Origin: Pseudomonadota bacterium
GTDB taxonomy: Bacteria; Pseudomonadota; Alphaproteobacteria; Rhizobiales; Rhizobiaceae
NCBI GenBank assembly: GCA_023444445.1
Contig: JAEXMK010000131.1
Coordinates: 1 to 7,350, forward strand
Reading direction: 5' to 3'
DNA length: 7,350 bases
Below the pieces are notes generated by a model. That model did no database searches. It was not told the origin of the DNA and was given only the letters and a program-made list of their open reading frames with translations. This document shows positions 1-7,210 of the stretch, piece by piece. The position numbers and the translations under genes are program-made. Every line of letters starts with the position of its first letter. Positions within the stretch are counted from its first letter, which is position 1.

Positions 1-89
1 ATGGCAAAAGCCTTTATCAGCCTGCCTGTTCGCTTATCGCGGGCAAATCATTATTCCAACACCACCCGCATTCGTTGGCGGGACTGGAC

Positions 90-94
90 AGGAG
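90..94 (+). promoter_or_regulatory. Ribosome binding site of thrS
   Basis: AGGAG lies nine bases before ATG 104 and fixes the thrS start. Just upstream, CCCGC (65-69) can pair with either GCGGG copy, at 39-43 or at 78-82. The second pairing would place a short hairpin eight bases before this site. Confidence 0.75.
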
Positions 95-103
95 CACGAG
101 ACG

Positions 104-2107
104 ATGTCTGAAGCCATTTCCCTTACATTTCCCGATGGATCCGTGCGCAGCTACCCCGCCGGTACGACCGGCCGCGAGGTCGCCGAATCCATTTCTAAAT
201 CGCTTGCCAAGAAAGCCGTCGCCATTGCGCTTGACGGCACTGTGCGCGATTTGTCCGAGCCCATCACCGATGGCAAAATCGAGATCGTCACGCGTGAAGA
301 CGGGCGTGCGCTGGAGCTTATCCGCCACGATGCCGCCCACGTCATGGCCGAAGCCGTGCAGGAATTGTGGCCCGGCACGCAGGTGACGATCGGCCCGGTC
401 ATCGAGAACGGTTTTTATTACGACTTTGCCAAGAACGAGCCTTTCACGCCGGAAGATCTGCCGAAGATCGAAAAGCGGATGAAGGAGATCATTCAGCGCA
501 ACAAGCCGTTTACCCGCGAAATCTGGTCGCGCGAAAAGGCGAAGGAAGTCTTTGCCGCCAAGGGTGAGAACTACAAGGTCGAGCTTGTCGATGCCATTCC
601 GGCGGGGCAGGACCTGAAGATCTATTATCAGGGCGACTGGTTCGATCTCTGCCGTGGTCCGCATATGGCCTCTACCGGCCAGATCGGCACGGCCTTCAAG
701 CTGATGAAGGTGGCCGGCGCCTATTGGCGTGGTGACAGCAACAATGCGATGCTGTCGCGCATTTACGGCACCGCCTGGGCGACGCAGGAAGAGCTGGACA
801 ATTATCTCCACATTCTCGCCGAAGCTGAAAAGCGCGACCACCGCCGCCTCGGCCGCGAAATGGACCTGTTCCATTTCCAGGAAGAGGGTCCGGGCGTCGT
901 GTTCTGGCACGGCAAGGGCTGGCGCATGTTCCAGACACTGACGGCCTATATGCGCCGCCGGCTCGCCAATACCTATCAGGAAGTCAACGCGCCGCAGGTG
1001 CTGGACAAATCGCTGTGGGAGACCTCCGGTCACTGGGGCTGGTATCAGGAAAACATGTTCGCGGTAAAATCCGCCCATGCCTTCACCCATCCCGATGACG
1101 AGGATGCCGATCAGCGCGTCTTTGCGCTCAAGCCGATGAACTGCCCCGGCCACGTGCAAATCTTCAAGCATGGCTTGAAGTCATACCGTGAAATGCCTGT
1201 CCGTCTTGCTGAATTTGGCACCGTGCACCGTTATGAGGCTTCCGGTGCGCTGCATGGCCTGATGCGTGTGCGTGGCTTCACGCAGGACGATGCGCATGTC
1301 TTCTGCACGGAAGACCAGATGGCGGCGGAATGCCTGCGTATCAACGATCTGATCCTCTCGGTCTACGAGGATTTCGGTTTCAGCGAAGTCGTCGTCAAGC
1401 TCTCCACGCGCCCCGAAAAGCGCGTTGGTTCTGATGACCTCTGGGATCGCGCCGAAAGCGTGATGATGGACGTTCTGAAAACCATCGAGGAGCAGTCCGA
1501 AGGCCGGATCAAGACCGGCATTCTGCCGGGCGAGGGCGCATTCTACGGGCCGAAGTTCGAATATACGCTGAAAGACGCCATCGGCCGTGAGTGGCAGTGC
1601 GGCACGACGCAGGTGGACTTCAACCTGCCGGAACGTTTTGGTGCCTTCTACATCGACCAGAACTCGGAGAAGACGCAGCCTGTCATGATCCATCGCGCCA
1701 TTTGCGGTTCGATGGAGCGTTTCCTCGGCATTCTGATCGAGAACTTTGCCGGACACATGCCGCTATGGTTCGCGCCGCTGCAGGTCGTGGTCGCGACGAT
1801 TACCTCTGACGCAGATGATTACGGCCGCGAAGTCGCTGAAGCGTTGCGCGAGGCAGGCATGGCGGTCGAGACCGACTTCCGCAACGAGAAGATCAACTAC
1901 AAGGTCCGCGAGCACTCTGTGACCAAGGTTCCGGTCATCATCGTCTGCGGACGCAAGGAAGCGGAAGAGCGCACCGTCAACATCCGCCGTCTCGGTTCGC
2001 AGAACCAGACATCGATGTCGCTGGAAGAGGCGATCACCAGCCTCGTGGACGAGGCGACGCCGCCGGATGTGAAGCGCAAGCTTGCGGCGAAGAAGCAGGT
2101 TGCTTGA
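104..2107 (+). CDS. thrS: Threonyl-tRNA synthetase (threonine--tRNA ligase)
   Basis: This cytoplasmic class II aminoacyl-tRNA synthetase charges tRNA-Thr with threonine using ATP. The 667-residue protein is complete and has the full bacterial domain order. An N-terminal TGS domain covers about residues 1-64. The editing domain that removes mischarged serine follows, with its metal-site residues intact (H75, H79, C183, H187). The catalytic core contains MNCPGH (345-350), motif 2 around R376 (HRYEASG) and motif 3 (MIHRAICGS, 528-536). The catalytic zinc ligands are C347, H398 and H530. The anticodon-binding domain runs from about 555 to 650. An acidic stretch at about 324-338, just before MNCPGH, is longer than in E. 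coli. The start is ATG 104, with AGGAG at 90-94 nine bases upstream. It is transcribed alone and ends in a strong terminator. Family identification is essentially certain. Confidence 0.99.
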   Translation: MSEAISLTFPDGSVRSYPAGTTGREVAESISKSLAKKAVAIALDGTVRDLSEPITDGKIEIVTREDGRALELIRHDAAHVMAEAVQELWPGTQVTIGPVIENGFYYDFAKNEPFTPEDLPKIEKRMKEIIQRNKPFTREIWSREKAKEVFAAKGENYKVELVDAIPAGQDLKIYYQGDWFDLCRGPHMASTGQIGTAFKLMKVAGAYWRGDSNNAMLSRIYGTAWATQEELDNYLHILAEAEKRDHRRLGREMDLFHFQEEGPGVVFWHGKGWRMFQTLTAYMRRRLANTYQEVNAPQVLDKSLWETSGHWGWYQENMFAVKSAHAFTHPDDEDADQRVFALKPMNCPGHVQIFKHGLKSYREMPVRLAEFGTVHRYEASGALHGLMRVRGFTQDDAHVFCTEDQMAAECLRINDLILSVYEDFGFSEVVVKLSTRPEKRVGSDDLWDRAESVMMDVLKTIEEQSEGRIKTGILPGEGAFYGPKFEYTLKDAIGREWQCGTTQVDFNLPERFGAFYIDQNSEKTQPVMIHRAICGSMERFLGILIENFAGHMPLWFAPLQVVVATITSDADDYGREVAEALREAGMAVETDFRNEKINYKVREHSVTKVPVIIVCGRKEAEERTVNIRRLGSQNQTSMSLEEAITSLVDEATPPDVKRKLAAKKQVA

Positions 2108-2115
2108 CCAAGATG

Positions 2116-2142
2116 ACGGCCCCTTCGGGGGCCGTTTTGTTT
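2116..2142 (+). terminator. Rho-independent terminator of thrS
   Basis: An 8-bp stem, ACGGCCCC (2116-2123) with GGGGCCGT (2128-2135), closes a TTCG tetraloop (2124-2127). It is followed by a T-rich run, TTTTGTTT (2135-2142). It begins nine bases after the thrS stop codon. The very GC-rich stem, the stable C(UUCG)G loop and the U tract are textbook features of an intrinsic terminator. Confidence 0.95.
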
Positions 2143-2189
2143 ATGGGGATGTGCGGGTAATTTCACTGGAAAAGGCGACGCGTTCACCT

Positions 2190-2304
2190 CCGTCACCCCG
2201 GACTAGATCCGGGGTCCAGCGCGATCAAGTCCTTGATCGCGAAAGACTTCCTTCACGGTGCAGACGCGCCGTGGCTGGATGCCGGATCACGTCCGGCATG
2301 ACGG
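2190..2304. repeat. RIME-like palindromic intergenic repeat, copy 1
   Basis: This non-coding element of about 115 bases has four hairpins in a row. Hairpin A is CCCCGGA/TCCGGGG (2196-2202 with 2208-2214). Hairpin B is GCGATCAAG/CTTGATCGC (2221-2229 with 2232-2240). Hairpin C is CACGGTGC/GCGCCGTG (2254-2261 with 2266-2273, loop AGAC, one G-T pair). Hairpin D is ATGCCGGA/TCCGGCAT (2279-2286 with 2292-2299). The outer ends are also inverted repeats of each other: 2190-2202 matches the complement of 2292-2304 at 11 of 13 bases. The outline resembles the rhizobial intergenic mosaic elements called RIME. It sits between the convergent thrS and the secreted-protein gene. No hairpin has a T tract, so it is not an ordinary terminator. 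The family name is from recognition; the structure is directly visible. Confidence 0.85.
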
Positions 2305-2322
2305 ATGAGATGTAGGTGACGC

Positions 2323-3303
2323 CTATTCAAAGTCCCCGGTCATATCTTCCGGCGCCTGATCCTTCATCAGCACTTCCACATCGGAATCACGTCCTGACGT
2401 GACTTTGAAATTGCGCTGGTAGACCTTGTCCTTGTTGCGGGCGATGGCGGTATATTCGCCCTCTGCCAGAACCATGGTTGAAAAGGCGCTGACGCTTTCA
2501 TTCACCACGTCGCCGCCGCCGTTCAGCACCGACCAGGCCGTATCGGCAATCGCCTCGCCGCCCTGTTCGGAAACAAGCTTGAGGGTGATCTGCGCTGCCT
2601 GATGCTGCAAGGTTGCTTCGGTCAGCTTGCCGGCTTCCACCTGGATATCGGCGCGAACCACCGCATTGACGTTGCCGTATTCGGAAACCACGTGATAGGT
2701 GCCGGCATTCAGCCGCACGATTGTGTTGGGCTTGATATCGGACATGACCAGACCGCGTTCGCCATCCGGTCTTGCATCGGAAGAATAAACGGAGAATTTC
2801 AGCTGGTTGCCGGAAATCTGCTTGTCGGAACCGGCGACCGCGTTCAACACAAAACCGCCGGCATCGAGAATAAGCACCTGCTTTTGCACAGTGCCTGCGG
2901 TTGGAATATTGAGCTTCTTGGTGACGCCCGCTCGGCCGAAGGCGACGTTGACGAAATATTCGCCCGGCGCCAGATGGAATTCCGCCGAGCCGCCCTCTGA
3001 GCTTGCCAGCATCGGCAATTTGCCATCGGCACCCGGAATGGGGCTGAAGACGCGCCAGAACAGACCTTCCTTCACCGCTTCGCCGCTGCTCGTCAGCTTG
3101 GCTTCCATGGCGATATCGCGGGCGGTGCTTTCCGGGGCGTTGGGTGCTGTCGGGGCGGTGAAAGCATTGAGCTTGGGCATTTTCGGCGTGCCGCCGAGTT
3201 GCTTGAAGTCTTTAAAGGCGTCCTGCGAAAAAGCGGTTTGTGATAAAAGGCCGAGCGCGGCGCATGCGATGCCCAGACGTGCCGCGATTTTGATTGCCGA
3301 CAT
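2323..3303 (-). CDS. Secreted protein with three tandem beta-sandwich-like repeats, function unknown
   Basis: This 326-residue protein does not match a named family that I recognise. It starts with a Sec signal peptide: K5 and R9, a hydrophobic stretch at about 10-20, and likely cleavage after AFS (residue 26), before QDAF. It should therefore be exported to the periplasm or beyond. A low-complexity Pro/Ala/Thr linker (about 39-60) follows. The rest is three repeats of 80-90 residues, at about 66-149, 150-236 and 237-314. Each carries a W-x-V or F-x-V strand followed by a turn, [GT][ET]Y-type strand and a closing beta segment. The landmarks are LAPGEYFV (111-118), LNAGTYHV (198-205) and LAEGEYTA (279-286). 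The pattern suggests small Ig-like or carboxypeptidase-regulatory-like sandwiches used for adhesion or envelope scaffolding, but this is inference. No catalytic motif is visible. The start at ATG 3303 lacks a strong Shine-Dalgarno but is the one that gives the signal peptide. The gene converges on thrS and diverges from the nitroreductase gene. Confidence 0.87.
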   Translation of the reverse strand: MSAIKIAARLGIACAALGLLSQTAFSQDAFKDFKQLGGTPKMPKLNAFTAPTAPNAPESTARDIAMEAKLTSSGEAVKEGLFWRVFSPIPGADGKLPMLASSEGGSAEFHLAPGEYFVNVAFGRAGVTKKLNIPTAGTVQKQVLILDAGGFVLNAVAGSDKQISGNQLKFSVYSSDARPDGERGLVMSDIKPNTIVRLNAGTYHVVSEYGNVNAVVRADIQVEAGKLTEATLQHQAAQITLKLVSEQGGEAIADTAWSVLNGGGDVVNESVSAFSTMVLAEGEYTAIARNKDKVYQRNFKVTSGRDSDVEVLMKDQAPEDMTGDFE

Positions 3304-3994
<691 letters not shown>

Positions 3995-3995
<1 letters not shown>

Positions 3996-4606
3996 TGTTC
4001 TACACCACCGACACCAACCAGCACGGCATGCCACATGATCCTTTCAAGGCGATCGTCGCACCGCGGCCGATCGGCTGGATCGGCTCGAAGGGTAGGGAGG
4101 GGGTGCTGAACCTCTCTCCCTATTCCTTCTTCAACGCGATCTCAGACCGGCCGAAGCTCGTCATGTTTTCCTCCAGCGGCCGCAAGGATAGCCTGCGCAA
4201 TGTGGAGGAAAGCGGTGTCTTCACCGCCAATCTCGTCAGCCGCCATCTGGTCGACCGGATGAATGCGTCTTCCGCGCCGGTTGCTTATGATGTCGATGAA
4301 TTCGCCCTTGCCGGTCTCACCGCCGTTGATGGACGGGTGGTTGATGCGCCTTTTGTGCGCGAGGCGCTGGCGGTTCTGGAGTGCCGTGCAACGCAGATCC
4401 AGCAGCTGACCGATATCGACGGCAAGCCGACCGACTCGTGGATGGTGATCGGGCAGGTCATGGCGATCCACATCGACGAGACGATCATTCGTGACGGCCG
4501 CATCGACATGGGGCTTGCGCGTCCGGTGGCGCGCATGGGCTATATGGATTACTGCGACGGCGGCAGCGATGTATTCCAGCTGCAGAGGCCGTCTACTGCG
4601 CCGTGA
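3995..4606 (+). CDS. Flavin reductase-like FMN-binding split-barrel protein
   Basis: This 203-residue protein belongs to the flavin-reductase-like family (DIM6/NTAB type), which binds FMN in a split beta-barrel and typically reduces flavin with NAD(P)H. The family signature is clear: DPFKAIVAPRPIGWIGS (15-31), NLSPYSFFNAIS (39-50) and DSLRNVEESGVFTANL (65-80). A C-terminal ARPVARMGYMDY segment (175-186) ends the domain. ATG 3995 shares a base with the upstream stop (TGATG, 3993-3997), and GGGGA (3984-3988) gives a ribosome site six bases away. The reading frame is open farther upstream, but that part overlaps the nitroreductase gene and lacks the family pattern. Pairing with a nitroreductase suggests a shared flavin-dependent redox task, such as supplying reduced flavin or processing an aromatic compound. 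The exact role is unknown. Confidence 0.92.
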
Positions 4607-4609
4607 ATA

Positions 4610-4640
4610 TAACCCTTCTTGTGCAAGGGTTAAATTTTAT
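4610..4640 (+). terminator. Weak rho-independent terminator after the nitroreductase/flavin reductase operon
   Basis: TAACCCTT (4610-4617) pairs with AAGGGTTA (4625-4632) around a 7-base loop, followed by the A/T-rich AATTTTAT. It starts four bases past the stop codon of the flavin-reductase-like gene. The stem is 8 bp but low in GC and the T run is short, so termination may be partial. Confidence 0.6.
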
Positions 4641-4642
4641 GG

Positions 4643-4682
4643 TGAACCAAACGTAAACCATTTGCGCCTAGAGTTTTATACA
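4643..4682 (+). promoter_or_regulatory. Possible CtrA-type promoter ahead of the DUF2336 gene
   Basis: TGAACCA (4643-4649) and TAAACCA (4654-4660) form a direct repeat with an 11-base period. Read as TGAA-N7-TAAAC, this matches the alphaproteobacterial CtrA box TTAA-N7-TTAAC at 7 of 9 positions with the exact spacer. The second half-site also matches TTAACCAT at 7 of 8 positions. TATACA (4677-4682) lies 18 bases after the second half-site, where a -10 element would sit if that half-site overlapped -35. CtrA control is inference. Confidence 0.4.
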
Positions 4683-4710
4683 TGGTGGCGGCGATGATGC
4701 CGCCGTCCAT
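4682..4710 (+). repeat. Strong hairpin just upstream of the DUF2336 gene
   Basis: GGCGGC (4687-4692) pairs perfectly with GCCGCC (4699-4704) around GATGAT. The stem extends outward, after a small bulge, with ATGG (4682-4685) and CCAT (4707-4710). No T run follows, so it is not a terminator. It lies 8-25 bases before the possible start codons and could affect transcription start or translation. If the suggested -10 at 4677-4682 is right, only part of it would be transcribed. Confidence 0.55.
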
Positions 4711-4735
4711 TGTGTAAATGTGTTTCGAGGCTCAG

Positions 4736-5872
4736 GTGATCGTACAGGCATTTCTTCGCTGGTCTGAAAAGGCCGGATCGACCGAGCGGGCAAAAGCCGC
4801 CAATGCGCTCGGCCGTGCCTATCTGCAGAGCGACATGGCGCGGGAAAACCGCGATGCCGCCTATATGGCGATGACCTATCTGCTGGATGATCCTTCACCG
4901 CGTGTGCGGCTGGCACTTGCCGAAGCTTTGGCGGATGCCCATGATGCACCGCGTGCCATTCTCGTCTCGCTCGCCGAAGATCAGCCGGAAATCGCCTGCA
5001 CGGTGATAGCCCGTTCGCCGGTTCTGACCGAGGCCGATCTGGTCGATCTCGCCGGGCGCGGCGAAAGCCTGACACGCTCTCTTATTGCCGCGAGGCCCGG
5101 CCTGCCGCGTGGTGTCTGCGCTGCACTCGCCGAAGTAGGGGATTTGCCGGAAACCCTCATCCTGCTCGAAAATGACGATGCTTTCATCACGCCGTTCTCG
5201 TTGCGGCGCATTGCCGAGCGCCATGGCTGCGACGCCGATATTCGCGATCTCCTGCTGCGCCGGGAAGCGCTGCCGGCCGAGGCGCGTCACCTTTTGATGG
5301 GCCGCATCAGCGAGGCGCTGGCGGGCTCCGCGCTTGTTCACGCGATGATCACCCGCAGCCGTGCCGACAGTCTTTTCCGCGAGGCGGAGGATTCCGGCAC
5401 CATCCTCATCGCATCAAGCATTTCCTCCCCGGAATTGCCGGCGCTGGTGGAACATCTGCGCCAGCGGCTGGAGCTGACCCCGGCTCTGCTCATCCATGCT
5501 GTCTGCTCGGGCCGGCTGGAGTTCTTCACGGCGGCGATGGTCAATCTCTCCGGTCTCGATGACCGCAAGGTGCGTGCCATTCTGGCAACGGGACGTCCGC
5601 ATGCGCTAAGGGCCCTGTTCCAGTCGATCGGTCTTTCGGGTGATGTCATCGATGTTTTTATCGCGGCGACGTCGATGTGGCGCCGTGCCGCCCGCTCGCA
5701 GCTTTCCGAAGCGGCCGCTTCCGTCTCGGCCGAATTGCTGGCGCATTTCCGTGACGTCAGCGGCTCTGAAACGCTGTTCGAACTGCTGCATGCCGTGCGC
5801 AAGCTGTCCATTGCGGAAGAGCGCCAGAAGGCGCGGTATTATGCGGAAGCGCTTTCGGTTGAGGCGGCGTGA
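4736..5872 (+). CDS. DUF2336 domain-containing protein
   Basis: This is a 378-residue, largely alpha-helical soluble protein of the DUF2336 family, whose molecular function is unknown. Recognition rests on the N-terminal FLRWSEKA...ALGRAYLQSD region (6-33) and on the helical-repeat segment DDPSPRVRLALAEALAD (51-67). The latter is followed by LAEDQPEIACTVIARSP (79-95) and LTEADLVDLA (97-106). These resemble HEAT-like helix pairs, suggesting protein-protein contacts. No signal peptide, membrane segment or catalytic motif is visible. GTG 4736 is preferred because GAGG (4727-4730) lies five bases upstream and the protein then starts M-I-V-Q-A-F-L-R-W. An in-frame ATG at 4718 would add six residues but has no ribosome site. 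The gene appears monocistronic and converges on the 139-residue hypothetical gene, with a RIME-like repeat between them. Confidence 0.9.
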   Translation: MIVQAFLRWSEKAGSTERAKAANALGRAYLQSDMARENRDAAYMAMTYLLDDPSPRVRLALAEALADAHDAPRAILVSLAEDQPEIACTVIARSPVLTEADLVDLAGRGESLTRSLIAARPGLPRGVCAALAEVGDLPETLILLENDDAFITPFSLRRIAERHGCDADIRDLLLRREALPAEARHLLMGRISEALAGSALVHAMITRSRADSLFREAEDSGTILIASSISSPELPALVEHLRQRLELTPALLIHAVCSGRLEFFTAAMVNLSGLDDRKVRAILATGRPHALRALFQSIGLSGDVIDVFIAATSMWRRAARSQLSEAAASVSAELLAHFRDVSGSETLFELLHAVRKLSIAEERQKARYYAEALSVEAA

Positions 5873-5945
5873 GGTCGGGTTAATTTTCGGCTGCTACAAA
5901 TCGCATGGGTGTCATAATTTTCCCGGAGGGGCATCCTCTCATCCT

Positions 5946-6056
5946 CATCCCTGTCCTCGTCACAGGGATCCAGCCAGCCCAAGTCCTTGCGCTGGAAGGA
6001 CTCTCCCTGCCGCGCAGACGCGCGTCGACTGGATTCCTGTGACAAGCACAGGAATG
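5946..6056. repeat. RIME-like palindromic intergenic repeat, copy 2
   Basis: This second copy has the same four-hairpin plan as the one at 2190-2304. Hairpin A is ATCCCTGT/ACAGGGAT (5947-5954 with 5962-5969). Hairpin B is CCAGC-C-CAAG/CTTG-C-GCTGG (5974-5983 with 5986-5995). Hairpin C lies at 6008-6015 with 6020-6027, loop AGAC. Hairpin D is ATTCCTGTG/CACAGGAAT (6033-6041 with 6047-6055). The inner 66 bases (5969-6034) align without gaps to 2215-2280, with 45 of 66 identical. Shared blocks include TCCAGC, CAAGTCCTTG, GCAGACGCG and CTGGAT at identical spacing. The element sits between two convergent genes, 73 bases after the DUF2336 stop and 22 bases from the stop of the opposing gene. Confidence 0.87.
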
Positions 6057-6078
6057 CGGGAAGATTGGTTACCCGCAA

Positions 6079-6498
6079 TCACTTGTCAAACCGCTTGGCG
6101 ATCCACGAATAGCTGTTCTCGACCATCCTCACCGGCGTTCCCAGAAAGTGCTTTATGCCCTCTGTGGATGGCAGGATGCGGCTGACGCGGCCGATCGCCT
6201 GTCTGGTGAGGCCTTCTTCTTCCTTCGGCGTAACCTCCGCCGTTGCCTGCTGTGCATCGGTCGGTGCGGCGGCGGGGGGCTGCGTGCCGGCGGTCTGTGG
6301 TGCCTGCTCTCCCGGCGTCTGGCACACCGCCACCACGACCGGATAGGACGCATTGGCAAAGCGTTCCAGCTCCTTTTCCGAGACGGCGTCGCACAGCTCT
6401 ATGCTCGTCCAGCGCTGCTGCGAGGTGGCGAGGTAATGGCAATCGGTGGCGCTGTCGTCGCAGCCAAGGAAAGTCATGAGAACGAGGGCTGTTTTCAT
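6079..6498 (-). CDS. Hypothetical protein, 139 residues, conserved-looking N-terminal cysteine domain
   Basis: I cannot assign a function. The protein has three parts. Residues 1-60 begin with a short hydrophobic stretch (MKTALVLMTFLGC) and contain four cysteines at 13, 20, 36 and 59, ending in the hydrophobic strand YPVVVAVCQ. A Pro/Ala/Thr/Gln-rich linker covers about 61-90. A basic, helix-like tail (about 93-139) ends in SYSWIAKRFDK. The first stretch is too short for a confident signal peptide. FLGC is only a poor lipobox, so secretion or lipidation is uncertain, although four cysteines would suit an oxidising compartment. The start at ATG 6498 is preferred over the longer open frame to 6606, because the extra residues are basic, lack a family pattern and would reach the TTG start of the divergent acetyltransferase. 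AGAGG at 6511-6515 is 12 bases upstream, a somewhat long spacing. Confidence 0.78.
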   Translation of the reverse strand: MKTALVLMTFLGCDDSATDCHYLATSQQRWTSIELCDAVSEKELERFANASYPVVVAVCQTPGEQAPQTAGTQPPAAAPTDAQQATAEVTPKEEEGLTRQAIGRVSRILPSTEGIKHFLGTPVRMVENSYSWIAKRFDK

Positions 6499-6605
6499 GG
6501 TGTGTGGTTGCCTCTGTCGGGAATAATGCTCTAGAAACTCATCTATCCGGATTGCAGTGACATTACGACGAAATACGCATTTTTTGAAAGAAAGCAGGCA
6601 TCGCA
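6499..6605. promoter_or_regulatory. Divergent intergenic region between the hypothetical and acetyltransferase genes
   Basis: These 107 bases must contain the start signals of both flanking genes. AGG (6596-6598), seven bases before TTG 6606, is the likely ribosome site for the rightward gene. AGAGG on the minus strand (6511-6515) serves the leftward one. No convincing -35/-10 pair stands out on either strand; TTGCAG at 6552-6557 has no good -10 partner. Confidence 0.3.
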
Positions 6606-7061
6606 TTGGCCACCGAAATCAAGCTCGAAACGCCGCGTCAGGACGCTGTTCTGCGCCTTATCGATCTCTCCAACGCCTATATGGCGTCGCTTTATCCAGC
6701 CGAGAGCAATCACCTGGTCGATATCGGCGCACTCGAGAAGGAGAATGTCTCGTTTTTCGTGGTGCGGCATGACGGCAGAGTCGTCGGCTGCGGTGCGCTG
6801 GTGGAGGCGGGCGATGGCACGGCGGAGGTGAAGCGCATGTTCGTCGATCCCGAGGCGCGGGGTTTGCGAATCGGCAAGCTGATCATGGATACGCTCGTTG
6901 CGCGCGGCGTCGAGCTTGGCCTTTCCGCCATTCGGCTCGAAACCGGAATCAGCCAGCCGGAGGCGATCGGCCTTTACCGCAAGGCTGGGTTCGTGGAGAT
7001 CGAGGCCTTTGCGCCCTATAAGCCTGATCCGCTGAGCCTGTTCATGGAGAAGATGCTTTAG
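6606..7061 (+). CDS. GNAT family N-acetyltransferase
   Basis: This 151-residue cytoplasmic enzyme of the GCN5-related N-acetyltransferase fold transfers an acetyl group from acetyl-CoA to an amine. The central strand and pyrophosphate loop are clear: AEVKRMFVDPEARGLRIGKLIMDTL (73-97 region), with the loop R85-G-L-R-I-G90. The usual first glycine of the Q/R-x-x-G-x-G/A consensus is replaced by arginine. The second motif, SQPEAIGLYRKAGF (116-129), gives the typical family C-terminal half. The N-terminal segment around AYMASLYPAESN (24-35) resembles small stand-alone GNATs of unknown substrate. The start is TTG 6606, the only plausible one: AGG lies seven bases upstream, and the first in-frame ATG would remove 24 residues of the fold. 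The gene appears monocistronic, and no terminator is seen before the repeat and IS that follow. Confidence 0.93.
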   Translation: MATEIKLETPRQDAVLRLIDLSNAYMASLYPAESNHLVDIGALEKENVSFFVVRHDGRVVGCGALVEAGDGTAEVKRMFVDPEARGLRIGKLIMDTLVARGVELGLSAIRLETGISQPEAIGLYRKAGFVEIEAFAPYKPDPLSLFMEKML

Positions 7062-7109
7062 GACGAAGGTGTGAGGTTGCTCTGTCAGCCCTGCCGCATG
7101 CTCCACGTC

Positions 7110-7181
7110 TTTGTCGGGATTGTCCCGAGGATCTAACCACGCACCTTAAAACAACCGACAGCAGATGCTCGGGACAGGCCC
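7110..7181. repeat. Palindromic intergenic repeat interrupted by an insertion sequence
   Basis: TCGGGA-TTG-TCCCGA (7114-7128) is a complete hairpin. About 35 bases later, ATGCTCGGGACAGGCCC (7165-7181) is the left part of a second hairpin: GGG (7171-7173) and CCC (7179-7181) can pair, and GAGCAT would be expected next. Instead the sequence changes to the IS end at about 7182. The plan of two similar hairpins flanking a spacer resembles other rhizobial intergenic repeats and differs from the two RIME-like copies. The missing half is inferred from symmetry. Confidence 0.6.
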
Positions 7182-7210
7182 ACTGCTGTCCGGTTTAAAT
7201 TTGGTGGACA

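Noticed and set aside
17..1171. Long open frame of 384 codons on the minus strand opposite thrS
   Set aside because: It lies fully antisense to an unmistakable thrS, has no recognisable domain and shows composition typical of a GC-rich shadow frame. The same holds for the minus-strand frame at 1181-1756.
2082..2315. Plus-strand frame crossing the thrS terminator and the RIME-like repeat
   Set aside because: Its codons are made of the terminator and palindromes, it has no ribosome site, and no protein family is evident.
5640..6185. Plus-strand frame spanning the end of the DUF2336 gene and the second RIME-like repeat
   Set aside because: It is out of frame with the real gene and runs through palindromes; its Arg/Pro/Ser-rich product looks like noise.
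6499..6606. N-terminal extension of the 139-residue minus-strand protein
   Set aside because: It would add 36 residues without recognisable pattern and reach the start codon of the divergent acetyltransferase; ATG 6498 has a ribosome site of its own.
7155..7193. Inverted match CCGACAGCAG / CTGCTGTCCGG across the IS junction
   Set aside because: It joins host repeat sequence to the IS end, so it is probably chance resemblance; it would only matter if the IS boundary were wrongly placed.
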